64,000 nt of DNA from the NCBI RefSeq assembly GCF_013362815.1, contig NZ_JABFVK010000004.1, forward strand, positions 1 through 64,000, read 5' to 3'. The notes below the pieces were generated by a model. That model saw only the letters and a list, made by a program, of their open reading frames with translations. It was not told where the DNA came from and did not search any database. Shown here piece by piece: positions 36,574 to 46,955 of this stretch. Made by a program: the position numbers and the translations under genes. How positions within the stretch are numbered: the first letter of the stretch is position 1; every line of letters begins with the position of its first letter. This stretch comes from Hamadaea sp. GTDB lineage: Bacteria > Actinomycetota > Actinomycetes > Mycobacteriales > Micromonosporaceae.

Positions 36574-38547
36574 ATGCTCCGGCGCTTCTGCCTGCTGCTC
36601 GCGGCCTGCCTCGCCGTCGTACTGCCGGTCACTCCGGCGGCCGCCGCAGACTCCGGTTATGTCACCCGTCAGGGGACTCAGCTGAAGCTGAACGGCAAGC
36701 CGTTCAAGTTCTACGGCAGCAACAACTACTACCTCATGTACCAATCTCCGGCGATGGCCGACGACGTCTTCGCCGACGCGCACGCCGCCGGGTTCACCGT
36801 GCTGCGTACGTGGGCGTGGCTGGACATCGGCAACGCCGACGGCAGCGATTCGGTCGCCGGCAAGGCCAACGGCGTGTACCTCCAGTACTGGGATCCGGCG
36901 ACCGGCGCGCCCGCGTACAACGACGGGGCGGACGGCTTGCAGCGCCTCGACTACGTGCTCTATCGCGCGCGACAGAGCGGGATCAAGCTCGTCCTCGCCT
37001 TCACGAACAACTGGAGCGACTTCGGCGGGATGGATCAGTACGTCCGCTGGGCCGGCTTGTCACACCACGACGACTTCTACACCGACGCCCGGATCAAAGG
37101 CTGGTTCAAGGACTGGATCAGCCACGTGCTGAACCGCGTCAACCCGCTGACCGGGGTGGCGTACAAGGACGACCCGACCGTCATGACCTGGGAGCTGGCG
37201 AACGAGCCCCGGTGTCAGGGCTCGGGCGGGTACCCGGCTTCCGACGCCTGCGGGATGCAGCACCCCGAGACGATCACCGCGTGGGCCGACGAGATGACCC
37301 GGCACGTGAAGTCGATCGACCGCAAGCACCTCGTCAGCGTCGGCGAAGAGGGCTTTACCTGCGACAACCTCGGCACCGACGACTGGACCACCAACTGCGG
37401 GCCGGGCACCGACAGCGCCGCCCTCACCGCGCTACCCGCCGTCGACGTGATGTCCTTCCACCTCTATCCGGACGGCTGGGGCAAGACGGCGTCGTGGGGC
37501 ACGCAGTGGATCGAAGACCACATCACCACCGCGCACAGCCTCGGCAAGGCGGTGATGCTCGGCGAGTTCGGCTACAAGGACAAGGCCACCCGCAACCCCG
37601 TCTATCGCGAGTGGACGGACACGATCCGCGCCAACGGCGGCAACGGCTTCCTCTACTGGATACTGTCCGGCTCGCAGGACGACGGGGCGCTCTACCCCGA
37701 CTACGACGGGTTCACCGTCTACTGCCCGAGCCCCGTCTGCACCACCATCGCCAACGGCGGCGACGAACTCGTCCACGGGCAGAGCAGCCGTCCGCCGGTG
37801 GCCGACCACGACACCGCCGTCACCGAGTTCGACACCCCGATCGGGCTGCACCCGCTGGCCAACGATGTGGCGTACCGGACGTATCTGCGGCCCGCGTCGC
37901 TCGATCTCCAGCCCGACGTGGCCGGGGTCCAGGGCTCGGTCACGATCGCCGGTGGCGTCTTCACCGCGGCCTCCGGCGACGTGAGCTTCGTGCCGACGTC
38001 TGGGTTCGTGGGCAAGGCGACTGCGCACTATGTGGTACGCGATGCGGCCGGTCGCCGCTCGAACGTGGCCGACCTGGTGGTGACCGTCAAACCCGATCCG
38101 ACGGCAGCGATCCTGATCGAGTCGTGGGAGTCCGGAGTGGACGGATGGGCGCCGGGAAGCTGGCAGGCGAACGCCGGAACCGTTGCACAGACCGCCGACT
38201 TCCACACCGACGGTGCGTACGGGTTGCACGTGGCGGCCGCCGACGGCGGGTGGTTCGGGTTCACCCCGGCCCAGCCGCTGAACCTCGCGGGCAAAGCCAC
38301 TCTGAAGTACGACGTCCGCGCCGGGGCGTCGGCCGGTACCTCGACGACGGTGGCGTTGCAGGTCGGCTCCGGCTGGGCGTGGTGCCAGGGCTCCTGGATC
38401 TGGGTGCCGCAGGGCAGCTCGGCCACGATCGAGATCGACCTGTTCAACGGAGTGTCGTGCGATCAGACCGCGCTGGGCGAGGTGCACGGCGTCCTGATCT
38501 ACCTCAGCTCGGGCGACTTCGACCTGGACGACGTTCGGGCCGAGTAG
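36574..38547 (+). CDS. Secreted GH5 endo-beta-mannanase-like enzyme with C-terminal binding module
   Basis: This 657-residue protein has a signal peptide (cleavage near AAA-DSG, residue 25). The GH5 catalytic domain (about 26-400) has acid/base Glu211 in WELANEPR and nucleophile Glu331 in MLGEFGYK, with the LRTWAW loop typical of fungal-type beta-mannanases. A linker domain (about 410-510) resembles a tandem Ig/cadherin-like Big repeat. The last ~140 residues (IESWESGVDGW onward) look like a carbohydrate-binding module of the beta-sandwich type. It degrades mannan or glucomannan outside the cell. Confidence 0.88.
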   Translation: MLRRFCLLLAACLAVVLPVTPAAAADSGYVTRQGTQLKLNGKPFKFYGSNNYYLMYQSPAMADDVFADAHAAGFTVLRTWAWLDIGNADGSDSVAGKANGVYLQYWDPATGAPAYNDGADGLQRLDYVLYRARQSGIKLVLAFTNNWSDFGGMDQYVRWAGLSHHDDFYTDARIKGWFKDWISHVLNRVNPLTGVAYKDDPTVMTWELANEPRCQGSGGYPASDACGMQHPETITAWADEMTRHVKSIDRKHLVSVGEEGFTCDNLGTDDWTTNCGPGTDSAALTALPAVDVMSFHLYPDGWGKTASWGTQWIEDHITTAHSLGKAVMLGEFGYKDKATRNPVYREWTDTIRANGGNGFLYWILSGSQDDGALYPDYDGFTVYCPSPVCTTIANGGDELVHGQSSRPPVADHDTAVTEFDTPIGLHPLANDVAYRTYLRPASLDLQPDVAGVQGSVTIAGGVFTAASGDVSFVPTSGFVGKATAHYVVRDAAGRRSNVADLVVTVKPDPTAAILIESWESGVDGWAPGSWQANAGTVAQTADFHTDGAYGLHVAAADGGWFGFTPAQPLNLAGKATLKYDVRAGASAGTSTTVALQVGSGWAWCQGSWIWVPQGSSATIEIDLFNGVSCDQTALGEVHGVLIYLSSGDFDLDDVRAE

Positions 38548-38562
38548 CCGGGCTCCGCAGCG

Positions 38563-38602
38563 GCGCCGGCCGGCGTAGGAGTGGGAGCCGCCCGGCCGGC
38601 GC
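38563..38602 (+). terminator. GC hairpin terminator after the mannanase gene
   Basis: An 11-bp perfect stem, GCGCCGGCCGG (38563-38573) with CCGGCCGGCGC (38592-38602), 15 bases after the stop codon, followed by TTCG. Confidence 0.7.
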
Positions 38603-38612
38603 TTCGTCAGGC

Positions 38613-38679
38613 CGCGCTGGATCAGGGTTCTCGGTCGAATCTTGGCGCAAGATTCGACGCGGAACCCTGATCCGGCGCG
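38613..38679. repeat. Palindromic element family A, copy 2
   Basis: CGCGCTGGATCAGGGTTC, then TCGAATCTTG, GCGC, CAAGATTCGA, then GGAACCCTGATCCGGCGCG. The central TCGAATCTTG/CAAGATTCGA arms are perfectly complementary here. Between the mannanase terminator and the convergent glycosyltransferase gene. Confidence 0.92.
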
Positions 38680-38713
38680 ATTCGGCGTGGGCGTCCGCGA
38701 GGCGGCGTAGGCG

Positions 38714-39931
38714 TCAGTGGGCCGTGGCGGGACGGAAGACCCAGGCGCGCATCAGCACGAAGCGGAGCAGCGTCGCCAGCAGGTTCGCCACGACGAGCGC
38801 GGCCATCTCGACCGGGCGGGCCGGCGTACTGGTGACGGCGTGGAGCACTGCCAGCGACCCGCTCGTGAGGACCAGTCCCAGCCCGAAGATCAGCAGCCCT
38901 TGAGCCTGGTGGCGCAAGGCGTCCGCCGATCCGCGTACGCCGAAAGTCAGCCGCCGGTTCGCCGCGGTGTTCGCCACCGCCGTGAGGAGCAGTGCGAGCA
39001 GATTCGCCCCCTGAGCGCCCAACCCCGGTGCGAACGCTGCATAGAGCAGCAGGTACGCCAAGGTGCTGGCGACGCCGACGCCGCCGAACCGGATGAGCTG
39101 CCCGAGCAGGGTGGTCTCGGCGTCCCGCCGACCGCGGCCGAGTCGTTCGCGCAGGTGCGCCAACGGAAGCGCGCCGGTGAGCAGGTTGCGTCCAACGCGG
39201 GCGATGCCGCGCAGGTCTGCCTTGATCGTCGCGACGATGTCGACCCGGCTGTCCGGATCGTCCACCCAGTCGACCGGCACCTCGTGGATGCGCATCCCGG
39301 CGTTCTGCGCGAGGACGAGCAGCTCGGTGTCGAAGAACCAGCCGGTGTCCTCGACCAGCGGCAACAGCTCTCGGGCGACGTCGGCCCGGATCGCCTTGAA
39401 CCCGCATTGGGCATCGGAGAACGACGCGGCCAGGGTTCCGCGCAACAGCAGGTTGTAACCCCGGGAGATCACTTCCCGCTTGGCTCCGCGGACCACCCGG
39501 GACTGCCGGGCCAGCCGGCTGCCGATCGCCACGTCGGAGTGACCCGTGATCAACGGCGCGATCAGCGGCAGCAACGCCGCCAGATCGGTGGACAGATCCA
39601 CGTCCATGTACGCCAGCACCGCGGCGTCCGAGGTGGACCAGACCTGACGCAGGGCACGGCCCCGGCCCTTCTGCTCCAGGCGTACCACTCGGGTATGCGA
39701 GAGACTGGCCGCGAGCCCGGCGGCGACCTGCGGCGTGGCGTCGACGGACGCGTTGTCGGCGATCGTGATCCGGAAGCTGTAGGGCAGGTGCTGAGTGAGG
39801 TACGCGTGCAGCCGCCGGACGCTCGGCCCGAGGTCGGTCTCCTCGTTGTAGACCGGAATGACCACGTCGAGGACGAGGTCCCGCTGGTCGGCGGGGCGCG
39901 CGAGGCCGGTGGCAAGGGTCGGGGCTGTCAT
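38714..39931 (-). CDS. GT2 glycosyltransferase fused to GtrA-like membrane domain
   Basis: The protein has 405 residues. Residues about 20-260 are a GT-A domain related to dolichyl-phosphate mannose synthase, with VVIPVYNEE, YMDVDLSTD (the metal-binding DxD) and SDAQCGFKA. Residues ~275-395 are a four-helix GtrA-like domain (LIRFGGVGVASTLAYLLLY and VANTAANRRLTFG). It probably transfers a sugar from a nucleotide donor to a polyprenyl phosphate, with GtrA helping flipping. The fusion is seen in other actinobacteria. Confidence 0.92.
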   Translation of the reverse strand: MTAPTLATGLARPADQRDLVLDVVIPVYNEETDLGPSVRRLHAYLTQHLPYSFRITIADNASVDATPQVAAGLAASLSHTRVVRLEQKGRGRALRQVWSTSDAAVLAYMDVDLSTDLAALLPLIAPLITGHSDVAIGSRLARQSRVVRGAKREVISRGYNLLLRGTLAASFSDAQCGFKAIRADVARELLPLVEDTGWFFDTELLVLAQNAGMRIHEVPVDWVDDPDSRVDIVATIKADLRGIARVGRNLLTGALPLAHLRERLGRGRRDAETTLLGQLIRFGGVGVASTLAYLLLYAAFAPGLGAQGANLLALLLTAVANTAANRRLTFGVRGSADALRHQAQGLLIFGLGLVLTSGSLAVLHAVTSTPARPVEMAALVVANLLATLLRFVLMRAWVFRPATAH

Positions 39932-39995
39932 GACGTCCAGGCTGGCCGGGCCCGATCAGCGCCGGATCGGCCTGGCCTGGACGCCACCTGTGAAC

Positions 39996-40580
39996 CTAGA
40001 CGGGCTCGTTGCCCGGCTTCCACTTGATCGAGCAGCCCGTGCTCGGCCAGTGCGGCTCAGGCACCGATTCGCCCGCGAGCACGGCGTCGACCGCGGCGGC
40101 CAGCGACTCCCCGGTCGCGACCGAACCGTTCTTGGGCCGCGAGTCGTCGAACTGCCCCCGGTACGCCAACGGCCGGTTCCCGTCGGCGTCGGCCGGGCCG
40201 TAGAGGAACAGATCCGGCGTGCACGCCGCCCGATAAGCGCTCGCCACCTGCTGGCTCTCGTCATGCAGGTACGCGAACCCGAAGGCGGCCCGTTCGGTCT
40301 GCTCGACGAGCTTGGCCGGGGCGTCGTCGGGATAGTTCTCGACGTCGTTGGCGCTGATCGCCACGGTCGCCAGGCCGAGCTTGGCGTACCGGGTGGTCAG
40401 CTCGCCGAGCGCCGCCTCGATGTGCCGCACGTACGGGCAGTGGTTGGACAGGAACGCCACGAGCAGCGCCGGGGACTCCCGATAGTCGTCGAGGGAGACC
40501 GGTACGCCGGTCGCAGCGGAGGGCAGGGTGAAGGCGGGCGCGGGGGTGCCCAGCTCCACCATGAAGGAGTTGACGGCCAT
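39996..40580 (-). CDS. Thioredoxin-fold AhpC/TSA-like protein
   Basis: The protein has 194 residues. VELGTPAPAFTLP begins the fold. FLSNHCPYVRHIE contains the active-site Cys typical of this branch (CPYV in place of CxxC, so no resolving Cys in the motif), and ACTPDLFLYG is the cis-Pro region with a second Cys. A thiol peroxidase or thioredoxin-like role is likely. The ATG at 40580 was chosen as the conserved start MAVNSF. Confidence 0.85.
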   Translation of the reverse strand: MAVNSFMVELGTPAPAFTLPSAATGVPVSLDDYRESPALLVAFLSNHCPYVRHIEAALGELTTRYAKLGLATVAISANDVENYPDDAPAKLVEQTERAAFGFAYLHDESQQVASAYRAACTPDLFLYGPADADGNRPLAYRGQFDDSRPKNGSVATGESLAAAVDAVLAGESVPEPHWPSTGCSIKWKPGNEPV

Positions 40581-40611
40581 GTGCCCCAACGTATCCCGCC
40601 CGCTCCGTCCA

Positions 40612-40670
40612 TGCAGATCAGGGATATGCATGGTTCCCGAGGCGGGGAAGGCTGCATATCCCTGATCTGC
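40612..40670. repeat. Palindromic element family B, copy 4
   Basis: TGCAGATCAGGGATATGCA and TGCATATCCCTGATCTGC form near-perfect arms around CCGAGGCGGGG. The stem sequence differs from copy 3 by compensating changes (ACGGTTACG to AGGGATATG with matching complement), implying selection for the hairpin. Between the thioredoxin-like gene and ilvD. Confidence 0.9.
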
Positions 40671-40682
40671 GTGGAAAGGGCC

Positions 40683-42530
40683 TTAGTCGGGGACGCGGCG
40701 ATAAGCCCCGTCGCTCGCACTGGTGGTCATCGACGCGTACGCCCGCAGCGCCGCACTGATCGGGCGGACCCGATCGGCCGGGGTGTAGGGCTTGTCGCGC
40801 TTGTCCTGGGCGACCCGCCGGGCGTCGAGGACGTCCTGCGGCACCTCCAGGACGAGGCTGCGCGCCGGGATGTCGATGCTGATGATGTCGCCGGGCTCGA
40901 CCAGGGCGATGAGCCCGCCCCCGGCCGCCTCGGGGGAGATGTGCCCGATGGACAGCCCGCTGGTGCCGCCGGAGAACCGGCCGTCGGTGATCAGCGCGCA
41001 GCTCTTGCCCAGGCCCCGGCCCTTGAGGAACGAGGTCGGGTAGAGCATCTCCTGCATGCCCGGGCCGCCCTTGGGGCCTTCGTAGCGGATCACCACGACG
41101 TCGCCCGCGACGATGTCACCGGCGAGGATGCCGGTGACGGCGTCGTCCTGGGATTCGAACACCTTGGCCGGTCCGCTGAACCGCCAGACCTCCTCGGGCA
41201 CGCCCGCGGTCTTGACCACGCAGCCGTCCTCGGCGAGGTTGCCGTGGAGCACCGCGAGCCCGCCGTCGGCGGTGTACGCGTGCTCGACCGAGCGGATGCA
41301 GCCGCCCGCCGCGTCGGTGTCCAGTGTGGCCCACCGGTTCTGCGTCGAGAACGGCTCGGTCGTCCGCACACCGCCGGGGGCGGCGTGGAACAGTTCGACG
41401 GCCGCGTCGGACGGCGAGCCGCTGCGGATGTCCCATTCGGTCAGCCACGACGTCAGGTCGGGGGAGTGCACGGAGTGGACGTCGCGGTGCAGCATCCCGC
41501 CACGGTCGAGTTCACCGAGGATGGCGGGGATGCCGCCCGCGCGGTGGACGTCTTCCATGTGGTACTTCGGCGAGTTCGGCGCGACCTTGGCCACGCACGG
41601 GACCCGGCGCGAGACGGCGTCGATGTCGGCGACGCCGAAGTCCAGCTCGGCCTCCCGGGCCGCGGCCAGCAGGTGCAGCACGGTGTTGGTCGAGCCGCCC
41701 ATCGCGACGTCGAGCGCCACCGCGTTCTCGAACGCCTCACGGGTGGCGATCGCCCGCGGGAGCACCGAGGCGTCGTCGCCGTCGTAGTAGCGCTTGCACA
41801 GGTCGACGATCAGCGAACCCGCCCGCTCGAACAGCTCCTTACGGGCGGCGTGGGTGGCCAGGGTGGACCCGTTGCCCGGCAGGGCCAGGCCGATCGCCTC
41901 GGTCAGGCAGTTCATCGAGTTCGCGGTGAACATGCCGGAGCAGGATCCGCAGGTCGGGCAGGCCGACCGCTCGATCCGGTCGAGATCGGCCTGGCTGACG
42001 GAGTCGTTGGAGGCGGCCACCATCGCGTCGATCAGGTCGAGCTTCTCGTGGACGACCCCCTCGATCGCCACCGTCTTGCCGGCCTCCATCGGGCCGCCGG
42101 AGACGAAGACGGTCGGGATGTTCAGCCGCAGCGCGGCGAGCAGCATGCCCGGCGTGATCTTGTCGCAGTTGGAGATGCAGACCAGCGCGTCGGCGCAGTG
42201 CGCCTGCACCATGTACTCGACGGCGTCGGCGATCAACTCGCGGCTGGGCAGCGAGTAGAGCATGCCGGCGTGGCCCATCGCGATGCCGTCGTCGACCGCG
42301 ATGGTGTTGAACTCGCGGCCCACGCCACCGGCCGCGGCCACGGCGTCGGCGACGAGGCCGCCGAGGTCCTTGAGGTGGACGTGACCCGGTACGAACTGGG
42401 TGTAGCTGTTGGCGATGGCGACGATCGGCTTGCCGAAATCGTCGTCGGTCATGCCGGTGGCGCGCCACAGCGCCCGGGCGCCCGCCATAGTCCGGCCGTG
42501 CGTGGAGGTCCTCGACCGCAGCTCAACCAT
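40683..42530 (-). CDS. ilvD: Dihydroxy-acid dehydratase
   Basis: This 615-residue enzyme is a [Fe-S] dehydratase of valine/isoleucine synthesis. Cluster cysteines are in CISNCDK and [26 protein letters not shown] and PSFL-type substrate motifs agree. ATG 42530 starts MVELRSRTS; upstream in-frame residues are unconserved. It is separate from ilvBNC, which lies 2.6 kb away on the other strand. Confidence 0.97.
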   Translation of the reverse strand: MVELRSRTSTHGRTMAGARALWRATGMTDDDFGKPIVAIANSYTQFVPGHVHLKDLGGLVADAVAAAGGVGREFNTIAVDDGIAMGHAGMLYSLPSRELIADAVEYMVQAHCADALVCISNCDKITPGMLLAALRLNIPTVFVSGGPMEAGKTVAIEGVVHEKLDLIDAMVAASNDSVSQADLDRIERSACPTCGSCSGMFTANSMNCLTEAIGLALPGNGSTLATHAARKELFERAGSLIVDLCKRYYDGDDASVLPRAIATREAFENAVALDVAMGGSTNTVLHLLAAAREAELDFGVADIDAVSRRVPCVAKVAPNSPKYHMEDVHRAGGIPAILGELDRGGMLHRDVHSVHSPDLTSWLTEWDIRSGSPSDAAVELFHAAPGGVRTTEPFSTQNRWATLDTDAAGGCIRSVEHAYTADGGLAVLHGNLAEDGCVVKTAGVPEEVWRFSGPAKVFESQDDAVTGILAGDIVAGDVVVIRYEGPKGGPGMQEMLYPTSFLKGRGLGKSCALITDGRFSGGTSGLSIGHISPEAAGGGLIALVEPGDIISIDIPARSLVLEVPQDVLDARRVAQDKRDKPYTPADRVRPISAALRAYASMTTSASDGAYRRVPD

Positions 42531-42679
42531 GCCGCAAAGTCTGCCACCGCAGATCCGGAACGGCTCGTCGCGTACCCACCCCGGTCCATCTGTCGGGAAC
42601 CCGTCCCTCGAACGCCGAATTGTTAGCGCCGAATCGCACAGCGGGTGCGGAAAGGATCTTTTCGGTACGGCAGAGTGGA

Positions 42680-44992
42680 ATGGTGCTCCTCCCCTCGGGA
42701 CTGCCGACAGCCGCTCCGCTGGAGCGGCCGCTGGCGCTCGCGGCCACGGTGAGCGCCTTCGTAGCGCTGCCGGGTGCCTGGTCCCTGTGGCGGGCGGCCC
42801 GCGCCAGCGGCCGGTCCTCCCGCGGCCCCCGGCTACTCGCCGTCGGGGTCGTGGTGGTCCTGGCCGGGCCGCTCCTCGCAACCGTCGCCGCGCTCGCCTT
42901 CCTGGCCGACGGCTGGCAGGACGATCGGCACGGACGCATGATGCTCGGCGGGTTGATCGCGCTCGGCGCCATCCTGGGCGCGCCCATTCTCGGCTGGGGC
43001 CTGCTCCGGCTGCCGGGCATCGGCGACACCCCGGGCGTACGCACGAGGCACCTGCTCGACGGGCTGACCATCGGCGCTGCCTTGTTCATCTGCGGCTGGG
43101 TGCTCGTGGTCAATCCGCACTCGGCCCTGTTCCCGCTGCCCAGCCGGGGTGGCTGCGTACCGATCGCGGTCGCCGCCGTGCTGACGCCGTTGACGGCCGG
43201 ACTGGCCCTGACGCTGTCCACCCGGGTCCAGCCGCCCCGCCGGCCGATCGCGCGGGCAGCCGTCGGCGCCGCGCTCGCCGTCGTCGCCGAGACCGCACTC
43301 GGCACCGGGATCTGCTACGGCTTGAGCTGGATGATCCTCGTCGGCGGCGGTCTGCTGCCGCTCGGCGTCGGGCTGATGGCGTACCGGCCGCGCTGGCGTG
43401 AGGTGCGGGCCGAGTTGGAGCTCCCAGCCCCGACCTCCGGGCTGCTCACCGCGCTGACGCCGGTGTTCGCCATTCTCGTGGCCACCACCTATCAGGCCTC
43501 CCGGAACGAGGGGACGCTCGACCTCCCGACCATCGTCGCGGGCATGATCGTCGGGCTTCTGCTGGTGGCCCGGCAGCAACTCGGCTACCTCGACGTCAAG
43601 CGGTACGCCACCCGTCTGGCCGACAGCGAGCGCCACTTCCGCGAGCTGGCCCACACCGATCCGCTGACCGGGCTGAGCAACCGCCGCGGTCTGCTGCGGA
43701 CGCTGTTCGAGGACGCCGTCGGCGGCCCGCCGTGCACGCTGTTGGCTATCGACCTGGACGGCTTCAAGAACGTCAACGACATGCGCGGTCACGACGTCGG
43801 CGACGACGTGCTGGTCGAGGTCGGCCAGCGGCTGCGGCTCAACCTGCGGCCCGGCGACGTGGCGGCCCGGCTCGGCGGCGACGAGTTCGCGGTGCTCATG
43901 TGGGCCCGTCCGGCCGAGGCGATGCTCGTCGCCGAACGGCTGCTCGGCGTACTGTGCCGGCCGTATCAGGCCCGTCAGGGGATGGTGTACCTGTCGGCCA
44001 GCATCGGGCTCGCGGGCTGCAAGGAAGCCGACAGCGTACCGATGCTCATGCGGAACGCCGATCTCGCGCTGCGGTTCGCCAAGCAGCGCGGCAAGAACCG
44101 GGTCGAGGAGTACTCGCAGGAGTACGACGAATGGCTGCGGCGGCGTACGACGGTCGAGCACGAGCTGCGGGGTGCGATCGAGCGCGACGAGCTGCGCGTG
44201 GTGTTCCAGCCGGTGGTGGCGTTGCCGTCGATGCGCCCGACCGGGGCCGAGGCGTTGATGCGGTGGCATCATCCCGAGCTCGGCACGGTCCGGCCCGACG
44301 AGTTCATCCCGATCGCCGAGGACTCCGGGCAGATCGTCCAGCTCGGCACCTGGGTCCTCAACGAGGCCTGCCGGCAGCTGTCCCGCTGGCTCGCCGACGG
44401 TCACGACGTCTGGGTCTCGGTCAACGTCTCCCCGCGTGAGCTGCATCCCGCGGAGTACGTCACGCGCGTCACCGAGGTGTTGCGGGCTCATCGCGTACCG
44501 GCGTCGCGGCTCGTCTTCGAGGTCACCGAGCAGGCCGTCGCGACCGACCTCGACGAGCTCAAGGCCCGGCTCGCGGCCCTGCGGGACATGGGCGCGCGGA
44601 TCGCGCTCGACGACTTCGGCTCCGGCTATTCGTCGCTCGGGCAGCTGCGCCACCTGCCAGTCGACATTCTCAAGATCGACCACAGCCTGGTGTGGGACAC
44701 CGGCGTCCGCGAGTCGCAGCCCGCTCCGATGGTGGATGTGGTGGTACGCATGGGGCACCGGCTCGGTTTGGAAGTGATCGCCGAGGGGATCACCGACAAG
44801 GGTCAGCGCGCCACGGTCGAACGGGCCGGTTGCCGATTCGGCCAGGGCAGCCTCTTCGGCTGGGGCGTACCGGCGGAGCACATGGAAGCGCTGCTGGCCT
44901 CGTCCCAGCCGTCCATCCTGCCGGCACAGCCGACACCGTTGTCCCAGAAGCTGGGAGAAGTTGACTCAGCCGCTGAGATGCGCAAGAGTTGA
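42680..44992 (+). CDS. Membrane GGDEF-EAL cyclic-di-GMP enzyme
   Basis: The protein has 770 residues. About eight hydrophobic helices occupy residues 15-310. The GGDEF domain has an intact [10 protein letters not shown] active site, and the EAL domain has [16 protein letters not shown] and [13 protein letters not shown], so both synthase and phosphodiesterase activity are possible. No periplasmic sensor domain is clear. The start is uncertain: ATG 42680 lacks a strong ribosome site. The 3' end probably holds the promoter of the ilvB leader. Confidence 0.92.
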   Translation: MVLLPSGLPTAAPLERPLALAATVSAFVALPGAWSLWRAARASGRSSRGPRLLAVGVVVVLAGPLLATVAALAFLADGWQDDRHGRMMLGGLIALGAILGAPILGWGLLRLPGIGDTPGVRTRHLLDGLTIGAALFICGWVLVVNPHSALFPLPSRGGCVPIAVAAVLTPLTAGLALTLSTRVQPPRRPIARAAVGAALAVVAETALGTGICYGLSWMILVGGGLLPLGVGLMAYRPRWREVRAELELPAPTSGLLTALTPVFAILVATTYQASRNEGTLDLPTIVAGMIVGLLLVARQQLGYLDVKRYATRLADSERHFRELAHTDPLTGLSNRRGLLRTLFEDAVGGPPCTLLAIDLDGFKNVNDMRGHDVGDDVLVEVGQRLRLNLRPGDVAARLGGDEFAVLMWARPAEAMLVAERLLGVLCRPYQARQGMVYLSASIGLAGCKEADSVPMLMRNADLALRFAKQRGKNRVEEYSQEYDEWLRRRTTVEHELRGAIERDELRVVFQPVVALPSMRPTGAEALMRWHHPELGTVRPDEFIPIAEDSGQIVQLGTWVLNEACRQLSRWLADGHDVWVSVNVSPRELHPAEYVTRVTEVLRAHRVPASRLVFEVTEQAVATDLDELKARLAALRDMGARIALDDFGSGYSSLGQLRHLPVDILKIDHSLVWDTGVRESQPAPMVDVVVRMGHRLGLEVIAEGITDKGQRATVERAGCRFGQGSLFGWGVPAEHMEALLASSQPSILPAQPTPLSQKLGEVDSAAEMRKS
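44961..44989 (+). promoter_or_regulatory. Candidate ilvB promoter inside the GGDEF-EAL 3' end
   Basis: TTGACT, a 17-base spacer, then AAGAGT (a weak -10). If used, transcription would begin at or next to the ATG of the leader peptide at 44997, giving a leaderless leader peptide. Confidence 0.4.
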
Positions 44993-44996
44993 CGCC

Positions 44997-45032
44997 ATGT
45001 CGACCCGGCTCGTCGCCCGAGTACTTACCTGA
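44997..45032 (+). CDS. ilvB attenuator leader peptide (11 aa)
   Basis: ATG to TGA encodes MSTRLVARVLT: Leu5, Val6, Val9 and Leu10 are branched-chain residues, four of 11. It is followed at once by two consecutive hairpins, the second with a T-run, and then by ilvB. This is the classic arrangement for ribosome-mediated attenuation by leucyl/valyl-tRNA supply. Too short for usual gene callers. Confidence 0.8.
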   Translation: MSTRLVARVLT

Positions 45033-45061
45033 GCGCACTCTCAGCAAGACCGAGAGTGCGC
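45033..45061 (+). promoter_or_regulatory. First hairpin of the ilvB attenuator
   Basis: GCGCACTCTC (45033-45042) pairs perfectly with GAGAGTGCGC (45052-45061) around a 9-base loop, starting directly after the leader stop codon. It may be the pause hairpin. Partial re-pairing with the terminator arm would make the antiterminator, which I cannot fold here. Confidence 0.75.
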
Positions 45062-45062
45062 T

Positions 45063-45093
45063 AGCCCCGTGCATACAGCACGAGGGCTTTTTT
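45063..45093 (+). terminator. ilvB attenuator terminator
   Basis: AGCCCCGTGC (45063-45072) pairs with GCACG-GGGCT (45078-45088, A83 bulged) around ATACA, followed by TTTTTT (45088-45093). It is the only strong hairpin plus T6 upstream of ilvB, and may also end the GGDEF-EAL transcript. Confidence 0.88.
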
Positions 45094-45134
45094 GTTGGGT
45101 TCAGACGGCCGTTGGGGTTACCGAGAGGCAGAAG

Positions 45135-46955
45135 ATGACCAGACCCACACCGGAGGCGCTCGCTCAGCGGGCCGCCGCCCATCGGACGGCGGCCACCCCG
45201 CCGCCGCCCGCACCCATCCAGGTGACCGGCGCGCAGAGCCTGGTCAAGTCGCTGGAGGCGCTCGGGGTAGAGGTGATGTTCGGGATTCCGGGCGGAGCCA
45301 TCCTCCCGGCGTACGACCCGATCTTCGACTCCTCCGTCCGGCACATCCTCGTCCGCCACGAGCAGGGCGCGGGTCACGCGGCGACCGGGTACGCACAAGC
45401 CACCGGCAAGGTGGGCGTCTGCATCGCGACCTCCGGCCCCGGCGCGACCAACCTCGTCACGCCGATCGCCGACGCGTACATGGACTCGGTGCCCATCGTC
45501 GCGATCACCGGCCAGGTGGCGCGGCCCTCGATCGGGTCGGACGCCTTCCAGGAGGCCGACATCCAGGGCATCACGCTGCCGATCACCAAGCACAACTTCC
45601 TGGTCCAGGAGGGCGAGGACATCCCGCGGATCCTGGCCGAGGCGTTCCACCTGGCCGCGACCGGCCGACCGGGCCCGGTGCTGGTCGACATCCCCAAGGA
45701 CGTCCTGACCAACCAGACGACCTTCAGCTGGCCGCCGACCCTGGACCTGCCGGGGTACCGGCCGACCCTGCACCCGCACGGCAAGCAGATCCGCGAGGCG
45801 GCCCGGCTGATCAGCCAGGCCAAGCGCCCGGTGCTCTACGTCGGCGGCGGCGTGCTGAAGGCGCAGGCGACCGATGCGCTGAAGGAGTTGGCCGAGCTGA
45901 CCGGGGCGCCGGTGGTGACCACGCTGATGGCGCGCGGGGCGTTCCCCGACTCGCACCCGCAGCACCTGGGCATGCCCGGCATGCACGGCACCGTCGGCGC
46001 GGTGTACGCCTTGCAGCGGTCGGACCTGCTGATCTGCCTGGGCGCGCGGTTCGACGACCGGGTGACCGGCAAGCTGGAGACGTTCGCGCCGGACGCGCAG
46101 ATCATCCACGCCGACATCGACCCCGCCGAGATCGGCAAGAACCGCCAGGTGGACGTGCCGATCGTCGGCGACGCCAAGCACGTCATCGAGGAACTGCTGA
46201 CGGCGCTGGCCGGGCAGGACGAGCAGAGCCGCAAGCGGTTGACCGAGTGGTGGAGCCAGCTCGACCAGATGCGCACCACGTATCCACTCGGCTACGAGGA
46301 GCCCTCCGACGGAACCCTCGCCCCGCAGTACGTCATCCAGCGCATCGGCGAGATCGCCGGACCCGACGCGATCTACGTCGCGGGCGTCGGCCAGCACCAG
46401 ATGTGGGCCAGCCAGTTCATCAAGTACGAGAAGCCGGGCACCTGGCTGAACTCCGGCGGCCTCGGCACGATGGGGTACGCCGTCCCCGCCGCCATGGGCG
46501 CGAAGGTCGGCCAGCCGGGGACGGTTGTCTGGGCGATCGACGGCGACGGCTGCTTCCAGATGACCAACCAGGAGCTCGCGACCTGTGCCCTGGAAGGCAT
46601 CCCGGTCAAGATCGCCGTGATCAACAACGGCAACCTGGGCATGGTCCGGCAGTGGCAGACGCTGTTCTACGGGGAGCGCTACTCCAACACCGACCTCGGT
46701 ACGCACAAGCACCGCATCCCCGATTTCGTGAAGCTCGCCGAGGCGCTGGGCTGCATCGGGATGCGTTGCGAGACAGCCGCCGACGTCGACAAGACGATCG
46801 AGGCCGCGATGGCGATCGACGACGCGCCCGTCGTGGTGGAGTTCGTGGTCGGCAAGGACGCCATGGTGTGGCCGATGGTGGCCGCCGGCACCAGCAACGA
46901 CGAGATCATGTTCGCCCGGGGCGTGCGCCCCATCTTCGACGAGGACGACCTGTGA
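45135..46955 (+). CDS. ilvB: Acetolactate synthase large (catalytic) subunit
   Basis: This 606-residue ThDP enzyme is the first common step of Val/Leu/Ile synthesis. Visible are [30 protein letters not shown] (catalytic Glu), the FAD-binding centre [20 protein letters not shown] and the ThDP motif [21 protein letters not shown] lies 7 bases before ATG 45135. ilvN starts on the stop codon. Expression is set by the attenuator upstream. Confidence 0.98.
   Translation: MTRPTPEALAQRAAAHRTAATPPPPAPIQVTGAQSLVKSLEALGVEVMFGIPGGAILPAYDPIFDSSVRHILVRHEQGAGHAATGYAQATGKVGVCIATSGPGATNLVTPIADAYMDSVPIVAITGQVARPSIGSDAFQEADIQGITLPITKHNFLVQEGEDIPRILAEAFHLAATGRPGPVLVDIPKDVLTNQTTFSWPPTLDLPGYRPTLHPHGKQIREAARLISQAKRPVLYVGGGVLKAQATDALKELAELTGAPVVTTLMARGAFPDSHPQHLGMPGMHGTVGAVYALQRSDLLICLGARFDDRVTGKLETFAPDAQIIHADIDPAEIGKNRQVDVPIVGDAKHVIEELLTALAGQDEQSRKRLTEWWSQLDQMRTTYPLGYEEPSDGTLAPQYVIQRIGEIAGPDAIYVAGVGQHQMWASQFIKYEKPGTWLNSGGLGTMGYAVPAAMGAKVGQPGTVVWAIDGDGCFQMTNQELATCALEGIPVKIAVINNGNLGMVRQWQTLFYGERYSNTDLGTHKHRIPDFVKLAEALGCIGMRCETAADVDKTIEAAMAIDDAPVVVEFVVGKDAMVWPMVAAGTSNDEIMFARGVRPIFDEDDL

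Noticed and set aside
45063-45093. T-box riboswitch before ilvB
   Set aside because: No T-box sequence or specifier-loop architecture is visible; the leader peptide model explains the region better.
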